Below, piece by piece: positions 45,663-58,555 of a stretch of DNA of 64,000 nucleotides. Origin of the DNA: Phanerochaete sordida (Eukaryota; Basidiomycota; Agaricomycetes; Polyporales; Phanerochaetaceae); contig BPQB01000021.1 of NCBI GenBank assembly GCA_019973155.2, positions 124,001-188,000 on the forward strand, written 5' to 3'. The notes beneath the pieces are model-generated. The model saw only the letters and a program-made list of their open reading frames with translations. It was not told the origin of the DNA and searched no databases. Numbering within the stretch: the first letter of the stretch is position 1; each line of letters begins with the position of its first letter. The translations under genes were made by a program, and so were the position numbers.

Positions 45663-46537
45663 ACGTCCTGTTCGCTTGCTCGCGCTTGTAATACCACCAC
45701 TGTAGCAATGTAAGCCCATGCTGCCCTGTTGCCCGCCGCATGGTCGCTGATTGGCGTGGTGCATTCCAGACTTGTCTCATCCCCAAAAGTAATTCAGGAA
45801 GCTTAATGTCATTTATGTTCCATCCGGTGTTCATGTGCGGCAGCAACGTCATTGCGCCCTGCTTGGCCTGGTCAGGAGGCCCACCCCCGGCTCTACTCTG
45901 CGTTCTGCACATCATGATCCGCCGGATTCCGAGAACCGCGCGCTGCACGGCGACCTGTGCGGTCGGCACGTCTCGACTCGCTGCCGTGCAGCATGCGCCC
46001 GGCAACCTACCGCATGCAGGGCGTGCATGTCCACAGTGGGTGGTTCCTCGGCAGTGCATTGCGCCCTGGACGGCGGCGGTGCTTCCGCTGGAGCCACGGC
46101 TGCTCACGACGTTTGCCCATAAACCGCCCCGCGGCGTCCACAGGCTCTGCGTGCACAGTCCGATGCCCGTGGCAAGCGCGGGCCGTCCGATGCTGGATTC
46201 TTGGTCGATTTCCGGTGTCCATTCTCCACGACTTTTTGGCTCGCTCGCGCGCTCGGCGACCATCGTCTTCTGCATTTCTTGTGAACGCTGCTTGCAGCCC
46301 GCCTCGCCCGGGATCGTCAGACGGCCGCTTCGTTGTTCAGTCTTCCAGCGATCCTCGCGCGAGAGTCCCTCCGCGGCCAAACAGCGCCACACAGCGCGGT
46401 GTCATGCCGCTGACTCAGCACCGACGCGCCAACGCGTCGTGTTCATTTGTTACTTACTTCCACGTTGTTACCTCTCCGTCTTGGCTTACTTTCATTAGAC
46501 ACGTCCATTCACCCTAACTTTCAGGACTCTTACTCGG
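45663..46537. other. spacer, no gene recognised
   Basis: Long frames stay open on both strands (for example 45740-46498 plus and 45610-46392 minus) but are mutually overlapping, Cys/Arg/Pro-rich and resemble nothing. It is treated as non-coding upstream sequence of the DUF1917 gene. Confidence 0.4.
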
Positions 46538-48392
46538 ATGGTCGTCAAAAACGAAGACACTGTCCCAGAAGCTTATGCGTACTTCTGGGACAAGGATACC
46601 AGCGAGGGGCCGCTGAAGGATTTCTTGACCAAGGTGAGCAGTCCAGGACACGCCCTAAGCTCTAGGTTTACGATCGCGACGTGAAACAGTACAAGCCATC
46701 GATGGTTCAGGATGACGGTACTAAGCCTGTAAGTGAATGCCTCATGAACTATGTCCGCCACAATAACGACGCCATGTCTGCAGTGGCTATGGGTGCGAAA
46801 GTCTGCGCCTGCGATGAAAGACGGAGATGCGGACGCCGCAGCGGAAGAGGCTGCAGAGCTATGTCAGTGACATGAATGGGCTTCTGAGACATTCCGGACT
46901 AAAAGAGCTGAATGCAGTGAAAGAAGTGACGAAACGAGTGGAAGACATTCAGGTCTGTCCTGGGAACGCCGCAGCGATGCACTCACACACTGAACGTGTC
47001 ATGTTCAGAACGACGCCTCCATTCCCGTCCGTGCGAACAAGAAAAAGGGTATCAAGAGCAAGAAGGAGCTGCGCGAGGAGGTAGCCCTCATTTCCGAAGC
47101 AATGGTACGGACACTGAGTGTTTTCCCAGGTCCAGCGCGAAGCCGCGGAGAAGCTCAAGGACGTATCCATAAAACATGGATTCGTGTCCGGAAAGTGGTA
47201 TGTGAATGCTCGTGTTACTCGGACCCGTATGTTTGTGTTCTGAATTGAATCGACCGTGCAGGCTTGTCTTCGCACCCGCGGATAAGGTGGATGTGATATG
47301 GAACAGCATCGCCAGTGCGTTCCTGAGCCCCATACCATGCATGCTGCGATAGCGTACTCACCATGCGGCGCAGCGTCGCTCATCGAGGGCCCATTGGCTG
47401 AGACGTCCGTCCACCTGACGAAGGTGGCGACAAGCCCGCGGGAACCTCAAGCGAGCTATCAGCATGTCCTGTGCCTTTACATCCCGAACGTCTACGACAA
47501 GGATGATGTGACCGGGGTCAGTACAGTACTCTTAGGCTAAAGGCTGTCGACTAAAAGTGCCTTGTGTCTAGGTCATGAAAGTGCTCTTGAGGAGACACGG
47601 TGTTAACCTCAGCGGTGTCAAATCGAATTTATACACCTCCATTGGTATGTGGTCCTCTCCGCCGGTGCGCTCGTAGAGTTTGATTCAATGCCAAATGGCT
47701 TCGTAGGTCTGGACAGCAAGCATCCTAGTGGTATCCAATCTACAGTGAGTATGACACCATTGGCCAACGACACAGATCGCCCCGCCTATTGCTCCCTATC
47801 ACCCGCTGACATCTACGCACTGTTGTCCAGGTATGGAAGAACTCCGCTCTCATGAGCGACGCCGACATGAAGGTAACGTATCACACCCGCCTTCTCTCCT
47901 CCCGCGAACCTTGGCGTGCGTGGGTACCCGCAGCCCGTCTGACCGCGCGCTCCCGCACAGGCGCTCAAGGACGAGTACTTCGCGGAGCTGGGCGCGACGA
48001 AGGCTGCGGACGCAGAGAAGGCGGCCGCTGCGAAGGACGCCGCGGGCGCGGCGCAGCCCGCCAAGCCGCTCCTCAAGAAGCGGGCGCGCAACGCCGACCC
48101 GTTCGCGTCCGAGGACGAGGACGAGGGCGCCGCTCGGGCAGAAGGGCCAGCGCCGGCGCCGAAGCCCGCGAAGCCGCCCCTGCGCAGGAAGGCGAGGGCC
48201 GGGCCCGAGTTTGAGGACGACGACGAGGGAGCGCAGCGCGCGCAGGGGCCCGTGGACGCACCGGCTCCGGCACAGAAGGCGGCGCGCGCGAAGCGTGCGT
48301 CCGGCACGAAGCGGGCGGTCTCTCCCGGCGACGACGACGAGAGCGCGGACGAGCGCCCCAAGAAGACGGCAAAGCGGGCGGGGAGAAAGTGA
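46538..48392 (+). CDS. DUF1917 family protein
   Basis: This resembles the DUF1917 (C11orf68/BLES03-like) family, an eIF4E-like fold of unknown function. It starts MVVKNEDTVPEAYAYFWDKD. About ten introns join YKPSMVQDDGTKP, WLWVRKSAPAMKDGDADAAA, KEVTKRVEDIQ, SIPVRANKKKGIKSKKELRE and VQREAAEKLKDVSIKHGFVS. The core is GKWLVFAPADKVDVIWNSIA, HLTKVATSPREPQASYQHVL, CLYIPNVYDKDDVTGVMKVL, GVNLSGVKSNLYTSIGLDSK and ALKDEYFAELGATK. The fungal-type extension is basic and contains two similar units (AKPLLKKRARNADPFASEDE and AKPPLRRKARAGPEFEDDDE). It ends KKTAKRAGRK at 48390-48392. The basic tail suggests a nuclear location. Confidence 0.82.
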
Positions 48393-49154
48393 GTGCTGCG
48401 AAACACGGTGCTCGTGGGGTCTGCCCCGGACGCCTCTTCATTCTGTTAAATGGCTCGGGGCGGACTCACTTTCGCACCGCGCCTTCCGTTCATTTCGCGC
48501 ATTGCCGGCGTTGTTTATTGTCATTTATCTTCAATTTATCGTCATTTTATATGTGCACGGTGTGCGGACCTGATGTGCCACTGGTCGAGAGCCGTGTCGG
48601 CCAGTGTCATAAGGTATTATGGGCGGTTTGCACTGCCTAAGTCCATGCTGCTCTGAATCTCCGCGTCTCATCTCGTAGGGCCGCGCGGTCAGGCAAAATG
48701 CAGCAGCGCTTGTAAGTTTGCTCGCCTTTCTACTCCCTGCCGTCGTAAGCGTTGACAGGACGTCCCAGCAGACACAAGGTATCCAGGACGACCTGCGTCA
48801 TGGCATGCGCGCCCACAAGCGTAGCTCGAGGCCATCCCGAAATCAAGGGCTGCCTTTTGACGGCCGCTCAGGTCGGAGAGGGCGTCATGGCGCCCGGTGG
48901 CGTGCCATTTGACCGACCGCGCTAGCACTCTTGTCTATTAGACAACATGGGCGACTCTTTCGGTGGCACCGTCTCATGAGTAATGGCGGCGACGGGGGCT
49001 CGCCTGCGCCGCTCGTTCATGTCGGGGCCAGCAGCAGGTCTGGTGCGCAATATGTGCAATCAGCGTCCATGGTTTCATGAAACTTCATTCCTGGGAGCAC
49101 TCAAAAGAGCGAGGGGCGGTGCGCAGCGCACCTCTCTCTCCGCTGCCCCCCACC
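48393..49154. other. spacer, nothing recognised
   Basis: No gene is supported. The right end is the 5' flank of the MIF4G gene, where in-frame codons continue upstream of the chosen ATG but without an earlier in-frame start that fits better. Confidence 0.35.
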
Positions 49155-50553
49155 ATGTCCTCTGCACACGCCCCGCCCGCCGCCGCGCGCTGGCGGCCGT
49201 GGTCCCTCCCCGCCGACACGACCCGCATGGCGCGCGAGCTCTGCGGCGCGCTGAACCGCCTCACGCGCGCGAACTTCGACGCGCTCTCCGACCGCGTCGT
49301 GCGCTGGGCCGTCGCGGTCGAGGCGGACGGGCGCCGCGCGGCGCTCGACGCCTTCGTCCGCGCGCTCTTCGCGCGCGGCGTGCGCGACCCCGCGCGCATG
49401 GAGCTCTGTGTGGCGCTGTGCGTGCGCGTCGTCGACGAGCTCGAGGGCGAGCGCAACATGTGGAAGCGCGTGGACCTGTACCACGTCGGGAATCCGCTCT
49501 GCTCGTTCGAGACCGTGATACGCCTCATGCCGGGGGCGGAGTTCCAGAGTGCGCTTGCCGGGGGTGACATAGACACCATGTTCTCCCTGCTTGCGTTTCT
49601 GGGGGAGCTGCTCGTGCAAGGTATCCTGTACGCCGAAGACGTGCTGGATGTCCTAGGCGTTGTCCTGGAACGTGCCCGTACGGGCGACGAAAACGCCACA
49701 ATTGGCCTGCGCAGGTTTCTACGCCCTGTGCTCAAGGCCTTCAATGCGCTGCACATACTCAATTCCCTGGAAATGTCACAAAAACTTCAGTATGTCCTGC
49801 AAGCACCAGCGTTGCCCAATATGGTGCGATACATACTCCTGGTACGTACCTTTTGCTTGCATGTAGCACGGAGTGGGCTTGATTAAATTGCTACAGAGCC
49901 TCCTCGACCAGGTGTCCTACCCGCGGCCTCCTGACGCGTTCAACTCCAGCCGTGAGCGCATAGAGGCGTACGGGTTCATGTCCGACGACGAAGAGGACGC
50001 ACCCATGGAGACGGACGACATCGACATGACGCGGCTCCTGCAGAGCTGCCGCGAGCGCGCCGCCATCTTCTTCGAGAAGCGCAGCCACGCCTTCGCGGAG
50101 CGCGCCCTGCTCGACCTGCGCCCCGAGCACCGGCACCTCTTCCTCCGGCAGCTCATCGCGGACGTGCTGCAGCACCACGACGCCGCGGACGCGCGCCTCG
50201 TCGGCTCGCTGTGGCTGCTCGAGACGACGCACCGCCTGTGCGAGGAGGACCACGCGTTCCTGCGCGCGCTCGAGGCGGAGCTCCTGGCACTGCCCGATAC
50301 GGTGCTCGACGTGCCCGACGCGTGCTGCCTCATTGCCACCATCCTCCACGAGACGCCCTTGGACATCCAGCTGCTCGAGTCGCTGGTCTGGCAGTCTGTC
50401 CCGCCAGAGGACCAGCTGAGGGACCGGATGCTGTCGGAGCTGAGAGCGAGGGAGCAGTTAGAGGCGGAGGAAGCAGGGGAGTCGAGGCAAAATAGGTTCG
50501 ATCGGATTATCCGAGATCCACCCTCGTCATCTGGTTCAGCACACGCTCTCTGA
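49155..50553 (+). CDS. MIF4G-domain protein (eIF4G-related)
   Basis: The helical repeats resemble the MIF4G domain of eIF4G and related RNA-associated scaffolds. It starts MSSAHAPPAAARWRPWSLPA, then RELCGALNRLTRANFDALSD, the typical MIF4G opening, and DPARMELCVALCVRVVDELE. Later helices include DTMFSLLAFLGELLVQGILY, AEDVLDVLGVVLERARTGDE and RRFLRPVLKAFNALHILNSL. One intron (GTACGT..TACAG) separates YILL from SLLDQVSYPRPPDAFNSSRE. A second helical part has LFLRQLIADVLQHHDAADAR and ETPLDIQLLESLVWQSVPPE, and it ends PPSSSGSAHAL at 50551-50553. The protein is short and lacks recognisable eIF4E- or PABP-binding parts, so it may be a stand-alone MIF4G protein. Confidence 0.65.
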
Positions 50554-50688
50554 TACCAAGAACGTCTCATTCGCGAGTACAGTAGATGAGTGATATACGT
50601 GATGATGTAGAGTATTGTACAACGACGCACTAGGATAGCGATGGGTTGTGTTCGTCGAGGATGTAGTCCGTGTAACGATGCATTACAA
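50554..50688. other. short 3' spacer between convergent genes
   Basis: 135 bp separate the two stop codons. The 3' untranslated regions of the two mRNAs almost certainly overlap. Confidence 0.5.
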
Positions 50689-53600
50689 TTACGACGCGGA
50701 CGTCCCCTCACCGTTGATCTGCTCTGCGACCTGCTCGAGTTTATCGGCATTGTTGGATGGTGTCGCAGATGCCTTCCGTTTTCTGGTCTTCCCGACCTTT
50801 TCGTCGCCATCGGCTGAAGGAGCAACTGACGTCTTCCTCCTCTTGGCAGCTTTCGCGGTAGGACCGGAGGGCTCCCGGGACCGCTTGATGCCTCTTGGCT
50901 GAGTGCGCTTCCGCCGACCCTTCACCGTCGCTGCCTCCTCTTCCGAGTCGTGGCCATCGCTCTCCTCCCCAGGTTTATAAGCCTGGGAGTCAACTGCCAG
51001 ACGTCTGCTTCTGCGAGCAATAGGGGTCTTCTTGAGGGCAGTGGGAGTAGCAGGTTCAGACTTTGCGTCGTCCTCGTTCGGCGCAGCATCCTCTGCAGAG
51101 GCTTGAGTGGGAGCCACAGGCAGAACATCCTCGGCTTTCAACTTCGCGACGCGGCGTCGACGCTTCGGCGGTCGCTTCCTTGCTCCGTCGCTTTCCTCTC
51201 CGTCCGAGATCGACTGATTCGTCAGACTGCTCCCCACCGATATCCGGCTGCGTGCGGGAGACGCTGTGACCGAGGCCGACTCGAAGGCTGTAGCAGGGGA
51301 CCTCTTGACAGCGCTCAAGGCCTTCTTCGTCAGACCAAGGCCGTTACGGCTGCTGATGTTGTCGACGTTGGAAATCCGCCCTTTTCGGGTGGTCTTCCGC
51401 AGCGTGACCTTCTCTCCGGGTGTTGGCAAGTAGAACAGGTCCCGTTCGAGATCCTTGCCGACGAGTTGGTGAAGTATACCGATGAGAAAATCGAAACCCC
51501 TGATATTTATTGACTCGATGTCGGACCGCAGTCGCCGCACATCCTCGATGGTGGGTTCGCCCTCTTTGCGTATGTCATACTCGTCGATGAGCTCAGTATT
51601 GCTGAGAGAACATCCGGGGACCACAAAGTGGGCTCGATGACGATATTGACCTCTCGGTATACTGACCTTATGGAAACGACAATGAGAGCGTGTGACTGGC
51701 GTCGTGGCTGATGGCTCGTGTCTTGGAGGTTCGACAGACTCAACGGAGACTGGCTCCGCAGCTGCCTCTGGCTGGCCTTGCTCGGGTTCTGATTGAGGTG
51801 GTGCCGGCTCATCCTCGAGCGTCGCAACCTCATCCGCTCGCTCAACAACAGCATGTGTAGCAGCGACCGGTTTGGCGGGCGCCGGGCGGACCACTGGGGG
51901 AGGAGGAGGAGGAGGTGGAGGCGGAGGTGGAGGCGCTGGACCATGGTGATGGCGGAGGAAGCCTTCTCTGCTGAAGGCAACAGATAGCGATGCGGCTTCT
52001 GCGGTGGGTACCATTGGCGACGATGGCGAGTGGGTGGTGAACTCGCTTGGTGCAGTGGATGCTACAGAGGATGCTCGAGAAACGGCGCGCGAAACCGATA
52101 TGCTAGCTGATGACGGCGGCTTATTCGAGGCCTTCACAGATTCGCCATCGCTCGGTTCGTTCTCCTCCGGTATTTCAGGAATCGCTTTCCGTTTACCCAA
52201 GCTCTTCGCAGATCGGCGTACTAGCTGCGGCGGTACAGGACCGTCTTCAGTCTTAGACTGCGAGCGAGTCAATCGCCTCGGAGCAGTGGGTTCGGGAGTG
52301 GCCCGCTTGCGCTTGCGCGTAGGTGTAGGTGGTACTGGGAGAACTGTTGGCTCTGCTATCGGGGATTGCGGTGCAGCTGCTGGCGCGTTACCTTCGGGAA
52401 GGCTTTCGGATTCGACTACGACGGGCTCAGTTTTCTCTGTGGCAGTCGCGCTGTACCTAGTCAGACCAGCGATGAATGGTCATTCTGAAGGAGATACTCA
52501 CTGTAGCTCCTCGCCCTCTGCTGCAGGTTCGCCTGTCAATGCTGACACTTCATGAACACTTTCTTCTGACGCTGGGATTGTGACGGTTGTATCCGCGTCA
52601 GCTGGCGTATCCTGGGCTGTCGGCTCGCCGGTTGGGACCTCTGCAACCTTGGTGGACAAATCGGCTGCCTCGGCCTCCTTGGGCTGAGCGACAGCTGCGG
52701 TCGTTGATACGTCTGGGACCGCTGCCGTAACGGCAGTGTCTGCTACGGCATCAGATGGAAGTTGCTCTGAAGGCTTAGCAGCAGGAGCAGCATGCGGATC
52801 ATCGTGCTCAGCATAATCGGGGTCGATATCGCCGTCGGCATCGAGGTCGGCATCGTGCCCGTCGTCGTAAAAGGCTTCGACGGAAGCTGTGAGGGGCGTG
52901 ACCGCGTCAGATCCCGCCTCGTCCTCGATATCCCTCCCGCGCCCAGCGTCTTTGTCGTCAGTGGAGTTCGGCGCAGTCTTCGCACTCTCATCCTCGGCAG
53001 CAGCTGCGAAGTCCTGTGTCAAGGGAGAGGATGGTCCCGAGCCGGCCTCGCTGTAAGGCGTAAATAGGCCGCTGAGGCTCGTGGGACGCGAGAGTGCCGC
53101 CAGCAAGCCAGGCGGTACTGCACTGAGGACTTGCTGCGCAGCAGGACGCGGGCTTGCGGGCCCAGGCGACTCGACCGGGGAATCATGGACACTTGCTGGG
53201 TCCGGAACAGTTGGGTCCGCGGACACTGGCATCGGGATGCCAGGCTGGAACATGCGAGTTGGGGAGACAGGGGACGGTGGGTCAGCAAGATCTCCTTGCG
53301 CGGCGTGAACGTCAACTTGAATGATAGGCGTGTGCTGAGCTTCTTGGCTGACGGCTGCATCTTCGGTAGCAGACCCGCTGGCAAGAGGCTTCGCTGACTG
53401 AGCCGCGGCAGCATTCACGGAGAGGACGTCTGAGTCGTCTGCTATGATGTCCTCTACTGCGGTCTCGCTTAGGTCGGTCTTGTCCTCGACAGGGTACAGC
53501 GTCCCTTCGCTCGGTATATCCGCCGGTGAAGCAGACCGTACTGACTCGACGGTAAAAGACGTCTCCCTGTCGTGAGTGGCTACTTCTGGCTCCTGTAGCA

Positions 53601-56502
53601 GGATTTCAGAAATGTGGAAAACACCGTTGAGAGAGCCTTACCTCAGTCCGGCGCCCCTGGGTCATGGGCTCCTCGATATCAAACTCTGCTGGCTCAGCGG
53701 GGCTCTCGCCGCGATGCGTCGCGACGTCCAGTCCATCACTGACGACACTGTACGCGCGGATCGCGTCTTCGTCGTCGGTAACCTCCTCCACAATGGAATA
53801 ATCGGTCCCCGCCGGAGTCTCGCCGCGGTGCGTGGCAACTTCGAGGCTGTCGCTGACAACGCTGACTGCCCGAGTTCCTTGAAGCGGTTCTTCGTCGAGC
53901 GCCTCCTCAACATCATCGTCCCGAGCAAGAGTCACTTCGACCACTTCCTCCGTAATTTCGACGATGCGTGGCGCTTCGTTGGATGCAACAGAGACGATCC
54001 CTTCTGGTGATGGACGATCTTGGTCTTGCGTATCGCCGGTGACATCATCCAGAGTATCGTCGGCGTCGACGTTAAAGATCGTCGCAGAGGCTGAGGATGA
54101 CGCCACAGGTTCGGGTGTCTTCTGGATGATCGATGGCTCGACGTCCCCAGGGACGTCTCGTATTGTGGGATGGGGCAGCTCGGAAATCTGCTCGGCAGAA
54201 TCACCGACAAGAGATGTAGACTCGACGTCGGTTGTATCTGTTCGCTGGATACGGTCGGCATCAAGTTCCCCTGCAGAAGGCAAGACGTCGAGGAAACCGC
54301 TGAACGAGGACTCAGGGTCGAAGCTAGCATCTTCGACAAGCTCGCCGGCGGAAGTAGTAGGTAAATCTCCGAAGTCGGTGTCGCCGTTCGGGACAGGCTC
54401 GAGAGGTTCTTCCGCGAGTACCGTCATGTCCTGGTTCGTGAACTGGGACTCCAGCTCCTCAAATGACATGTCATCTTGTAGATCTGGTGGTCCAGATGCA
54501 TCTAATACACCCATAAGATGAGTGGGTCTACATGAAATGAGCTGACTCACCTTCAATCGTGGACTCGCCGCCGAAGATCTTCGCGAGCTCGACAGTGAAC
54601 TCTTCACTGATCCCTTCAGGAAGCTTGAATTCGTCGTTCCCCTCCTCATCCTCGTCATAAGTGGCGTCAAAGGGAATGTCGAGGTCGCTGGTGCCAAGCG
54701 GGGCAGGTCCAGTCAGCTCAGATTCCTCGTCATCGTCGCTGACTTCCAGAACCTCGTGTTCAAACCGTGGCTTGCCCTGGTTGTCGCTTCCGAAAATCGG
54801 ATGGTCATGTGCATCCATGATGCCAGGCGTAGGTTGACTGGAGAATGCAGGAGGATTGCTCCAATCTACATGTCCTTGCGGAGAGACTGGCAGAGGTTCG
54901 GAGCCGCGGTCGTGCACGTCAAGAGTAGCAGTAATGGGATCAGCGGCTGACAGTGTGGGCGTGAATGGAGCCAGCTCTGCGGCTTCAGGTAGCGGTTCGT
55001 CACCGAAATCGTCGTATAAGTCCTCTAGCAGTGACCTTTCCTGAGGCTGCTCATGAGTCTCTGCACTAGGAGGTCCTGCGCGCTTGCCCTCGTCCTCAGG
55101 CTCTGGCGGCATGGAGAATGTCGGCGTGTCATCTGCAGGAGGAACTCCGACGTCGTCCTCATCTTCGACTTCAATGACGTCGCTGTCTGCTGGGGGCGAC
55201 TGAGGTGTGAGCACACCAGGGGTAAGGAAGTCTGCAACTTCGTCTCTTTCAACACCAGGCGTGCCTCCCGGCGTGAGATGCGAAGGAGTGCGCAGGCTAG
55301 CGACGACCGGCGTCATGTCTCCTCCGGCGTAAAAGTCTTCTGCGTATATGCGTGGACCTTCCCATTTATCGGCGAGCTGGACGGGCGGCTCATCGGGCTG
55401 GTCCGGTTCAGTCGCCACAAAGCCCTCTGCAAGGTGTTAACAAAGTGAAGACGAAAGATGTAGTAAGCTGCGTACCCTCCGCATCCTCTACTGTAGAATA
55501 TACGTCAACGGCCTCCGCAGGTAGGATATGCGCATCCGACGCGCCCTCCAGCATGTCTCCGCCTGAATAGAAATCTTCCGCATACGTGCTAGGTCCCGCC
55601 CAGGGATCCGGAATGTCCACGGGGGGCGGAGTCTTCTCTTCCATGGCTACTGGTGGAGGAAATTCTGTTACGATAGGCTGTCAATTCACGCAATGGAGAT
55701 GTCAGAATATGAGAGACCGACCGTCATCGTCATCGTCAGCAATCTCGATAGGTTCTTCATCGCTGCCGGCCTCTTCTGCTTGGTCGTCGTTGTCATCATC
55801 GTCCTCCTCCTCCTCGTCTTCCTCGTCATCGTCGTCCTCGTCGTCCTCCAATGGCTGGGAATCTTCCACTTCGACGGACGCCGCCTCATCCTCCTCAGAC
55901 TCTTCTTCCTCGCCTTCGCTGGCTTCCTCATTCCTGGCGTCCAGGTCTTCGTCCTCGTCGCTATCAGAGATTTCGATAGGCGCGTCTTCGTCTCCGAGGC
56001 CTTGCGGGCCATCGCTGCCGTCGGATTCGTCAAGCTCGTCAGCTGAGACCTCCTCCTCGCTGTGGCCCAAAGCACCGCTGTCCCCGTCCCAGCTAACACT
56101 CTCCTCTTCGTCTTCTTCATCGCTGTCTCTAGAATCGTGGACAATGGACATCTCGACTTCTTGGTTGTCAAGCTCATCCTCGTCCAGGTCCTCATAAGTG
56201 GCTCGCTGTTTACCCTTGGCGGCGCGCCGGGCTTTCAGCTGAGCGAAGGAGTCTTCCCCGACCTCTTCATCGTATAATGACACGTCCACTTCTGATTCCG
56301 ACTTCTGGGGTCTTGGCTGAGGCGGCTCCTGGCCCAGTGCACGCCTCAGCTGACCCGTGATGTCGCCAATCCACGCGTCGAACTCTCGCGCGCTGAACTT
56401 GTCAAACGGGTTGTGGATTGGGGCGCGGAGAGCGGAACGCGCGGCAAGTGGCGTCGAAGTAGGAGCAGACGGCCTTCCTGTGGTAGGAAAGCGTCCCGCC
56501 AT
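50689..56502 (-). CDS. very large disordered, probably nuclear protein
   Basis: This is a protein of roughly 1,700 residues that I cannot name. It starts MAGRFPTTGRPSAPTSTPLA at 56502, then NPFDKFSAREFDAWIGDITG. A highly acidic region follows (DDEDDDDEEDEEEEDDDDND), then two similar motifs (PWAGPSTYAEDFYSGGDM and KWEGPRIYAEDFYAGGDM) and a second pair (VVSDSLEVATHRGETPAG and VVSDGLDVATHRGESPAE). A 14-Pro run precedes the only folded-looking block: TPVTRSHCRFHKVSIPRGQY, AHFVVPGCSLSNTELIDEYD and FDFLIGILHQLVGKDLERDL. The C-terminus is basic with KRPPKRRRRVAKLKAEDVLP and KGRRKRTQPRGIKRSREPSG, AT-hook- or NLS-like. The stop is at 50691-50689. Introns separate six or more long exons. A chromatin role is inferred only from composition. 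Confidence 0.7.
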
Positions 56503-56690
56503 GCCGTAGAGAGATGTTGAATGTGAGCGAGGATGCAAGTCAAAGACAAGAAATATTTCCGCGTCTGTAGTGCGCGCACGAGAACCGTCATGTCCGGATG
56601 AGCCCACGTGACCTTTGCCAGTCCCGCTGTTTCCTTTCCTGGGCCCGTTCCGCTGCTCTTGCCCGACACGTCCTGAGCAACTCCCTTCTC

Positions 56691-57809
56691 ATGCTCAGAA
56701 CCTCACTTCGCCCTCTGCTTACTATCAGACATCCTTTAGCTGTATCTAGACGGTCCTACGTCTCGACGCGCACTATTCCTCCCATGTCTACCTCACCGTT
56801 GAACTTCGCGGCTGGACCACTCGTGTGGGTCGATTGTGAGATGACGGGGCTCAACCACAAGACAGACAGGATTATTGAGATTGCCGTAAGCATCTCCGCC
56901 AAAGCAGTGACATGCTGATATGAAGTACATCTAGTGGAGTAGGTCCTCATCACCGACGGAAATCTTGATCTCGTAGACGAAGGTCTTGAGTATGTCATTC
57001 GCACAGACAAAGTTGCTCTGGACGGGTGAGTCCCTATACTTGTTGTGTGCGTGATATGGGCCTGACCGATGCCACAGGATGAACGAGTGGTGCGTGAACC
57101 AGCACGGCAAGGTACGTCTCGTTTATTGTGCGAAGAGTCTGTTCTTCATGCTGTAACAGTCCGGATTGACTGCCGCCTGCCTCAAATCCCCACACACTCC
57201 GGAGTTCGTTGCCAAAGAGGTACTAGCATATGTCAAGAAGTGGATTCCAGAACAGCGGGTCGGCGTCCTCGCGGGCAATTCCGTGCACGTCGACAAATTG
57301 TTCCTGGCTGAACAGATGCCAGAACTTGTCGACTGGCTTCACTATCGGTACGGTCACGTCTGCTCAATATCACACATGATCTTTCTGACTCTGTAATTTG
57401 TAGTATCGTTGGTGCGCTGAATAGGACGCTCCCGCTGTTTCTCATAGCTGACTATACGCAACTCAGACGTGTCGTCAATCAAGGTCAGTAGCAGGGGGTT
57501 CTTCACCAAGCCAAATTTCTCATATCTCCTCAGGAGCTCTGTCGTAGATGGTATCCTAAAGTCGCTCCGCCGAGAGCGAAGTCAGGTGAAATTGCTCATC
57601 GGTACGCATCCTGCTACCCTGAGTATTGTCTTCTCACGACTGTCACAGAGCACTAGACGACATCCGCAGCTCCATTCGCGGTAGCTCATCGCCTTCTCTT
57701 CTTCGGCACAAACGTCTCACTGACAGCATTGCTTCCCACAGAGCTCAAATGGTACCGCGAAAACATCTTCGTCTCGCCGAATCCATCAAATTCGGCAACT
57801 TCCTCATAA
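56691..57809 (+). CDS. REX2: oligoribonuclease (DEDDh 3'-5' exonuclease)
   Basis: The enzyme degrades very short RNAs and, in yeast Rex2, acts in mitochondria. ATG 56691 opens MLRTSLRPLLTIRHPLAVSR, a mitochondrial-type presequence; a second in-frame Met (MSTSPLNFAAG, near 56784) could give a cytosolic form. Catalytic motifs are VWVDCEMTGLNHKTDRIIEI (D and E), VLITDGNLDLVDEGLEYVIR, SGLTAACLKSPHTPEFVAKE, LAGNSVHVDKLFL (D), and [20 protein letters not shown] (H and D). The last motif is assembled across two small introns, the first splitting the HYR codon and the second the Asp codon. The final exons give ALDDIRSSIRELKWYRENIF and the stop at 57807-57809. All five DEDDh residues are present. Confidence 0.92.
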
Positions 57810-58555
57810 TTGACAAACGTGGTCTAAATACTCCGCCACACGCATTCTCGACCGTCAGTCACATCAATTCCCACCAGCCCGTATCGCGGTATCGCAGGCC
57901 AGACGCGTTCGCCTATTCGAGGCGGGTCTCGATAGCCTCTGGTGCAACGTAACTTCCCTTCACTAGTCCTATCGCTGTCTTTTCGGCTATGCAGATCATT
58001 CTTAGGTGTATACTGGCCTGTTTCTTCATAGTCCCATCTCTGCCTCCACATCTTCTATGGACGAGAATAGTCGAAATACTCTAATCCCTCCCCAACTCAT
58101 TTATCAACCAGTCCGACTCGGTACTTTCCTGCCTCTTGGGCGTGTCATGCGGTTTCCGGAGCCGGATCCACTCTTGTGTACTAACACACTAGCGCAACAG
58201 GCCATCTGAAGTGTCCGAAGAATATCCAAGCAGTATCTAGCCCTGTTTCCAATAATACCTGGTGGCGCGATGGTCCGAATCGCAGGGCAGATTATGGTGC
58301 GCCACACTACGCAGAGGCCTGCGCGTGTCTGACTGACTGACGTCTCGTCATTCTCGAGGTGGCTTGCCCTGACGTCTCCTGGCTTGTCGCCGTTCTTCTG
58401 GGCGACGATGGTGCGTCATGACTGGCACGAATACAGCTCTGCGCCAAACGTTACCGAGGATATTCCAAGTTACACAGCCTGCCTATTTCGCGCCTTCGGA
58501 CGGCGGAATTACGAACTTTGTTGTCGACGTATCTGGACAGGAATGACTACCGTTG
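57810..58555. other. spacer, nothing recognised
   Basis: REX2 3' flank followed by sequence with short open frames only. It may include 5' exons of the next hypothetical ORF, but none can be shown. Confidence 0.35.

Noticed and set aside
45740..46498. 252-codon plus-strand open frame before the DUF1917 gene
   Set aside because: Cys/Arg/Pro-rich and overlapped by an equally long antisense frame; no recognisable motif.
55586..56197. Ser-rich plus-strand open frame
   Set aside because: The Ser run is the complement of GAC/GAG repeats in the acidic region of the large minus-strand gene.
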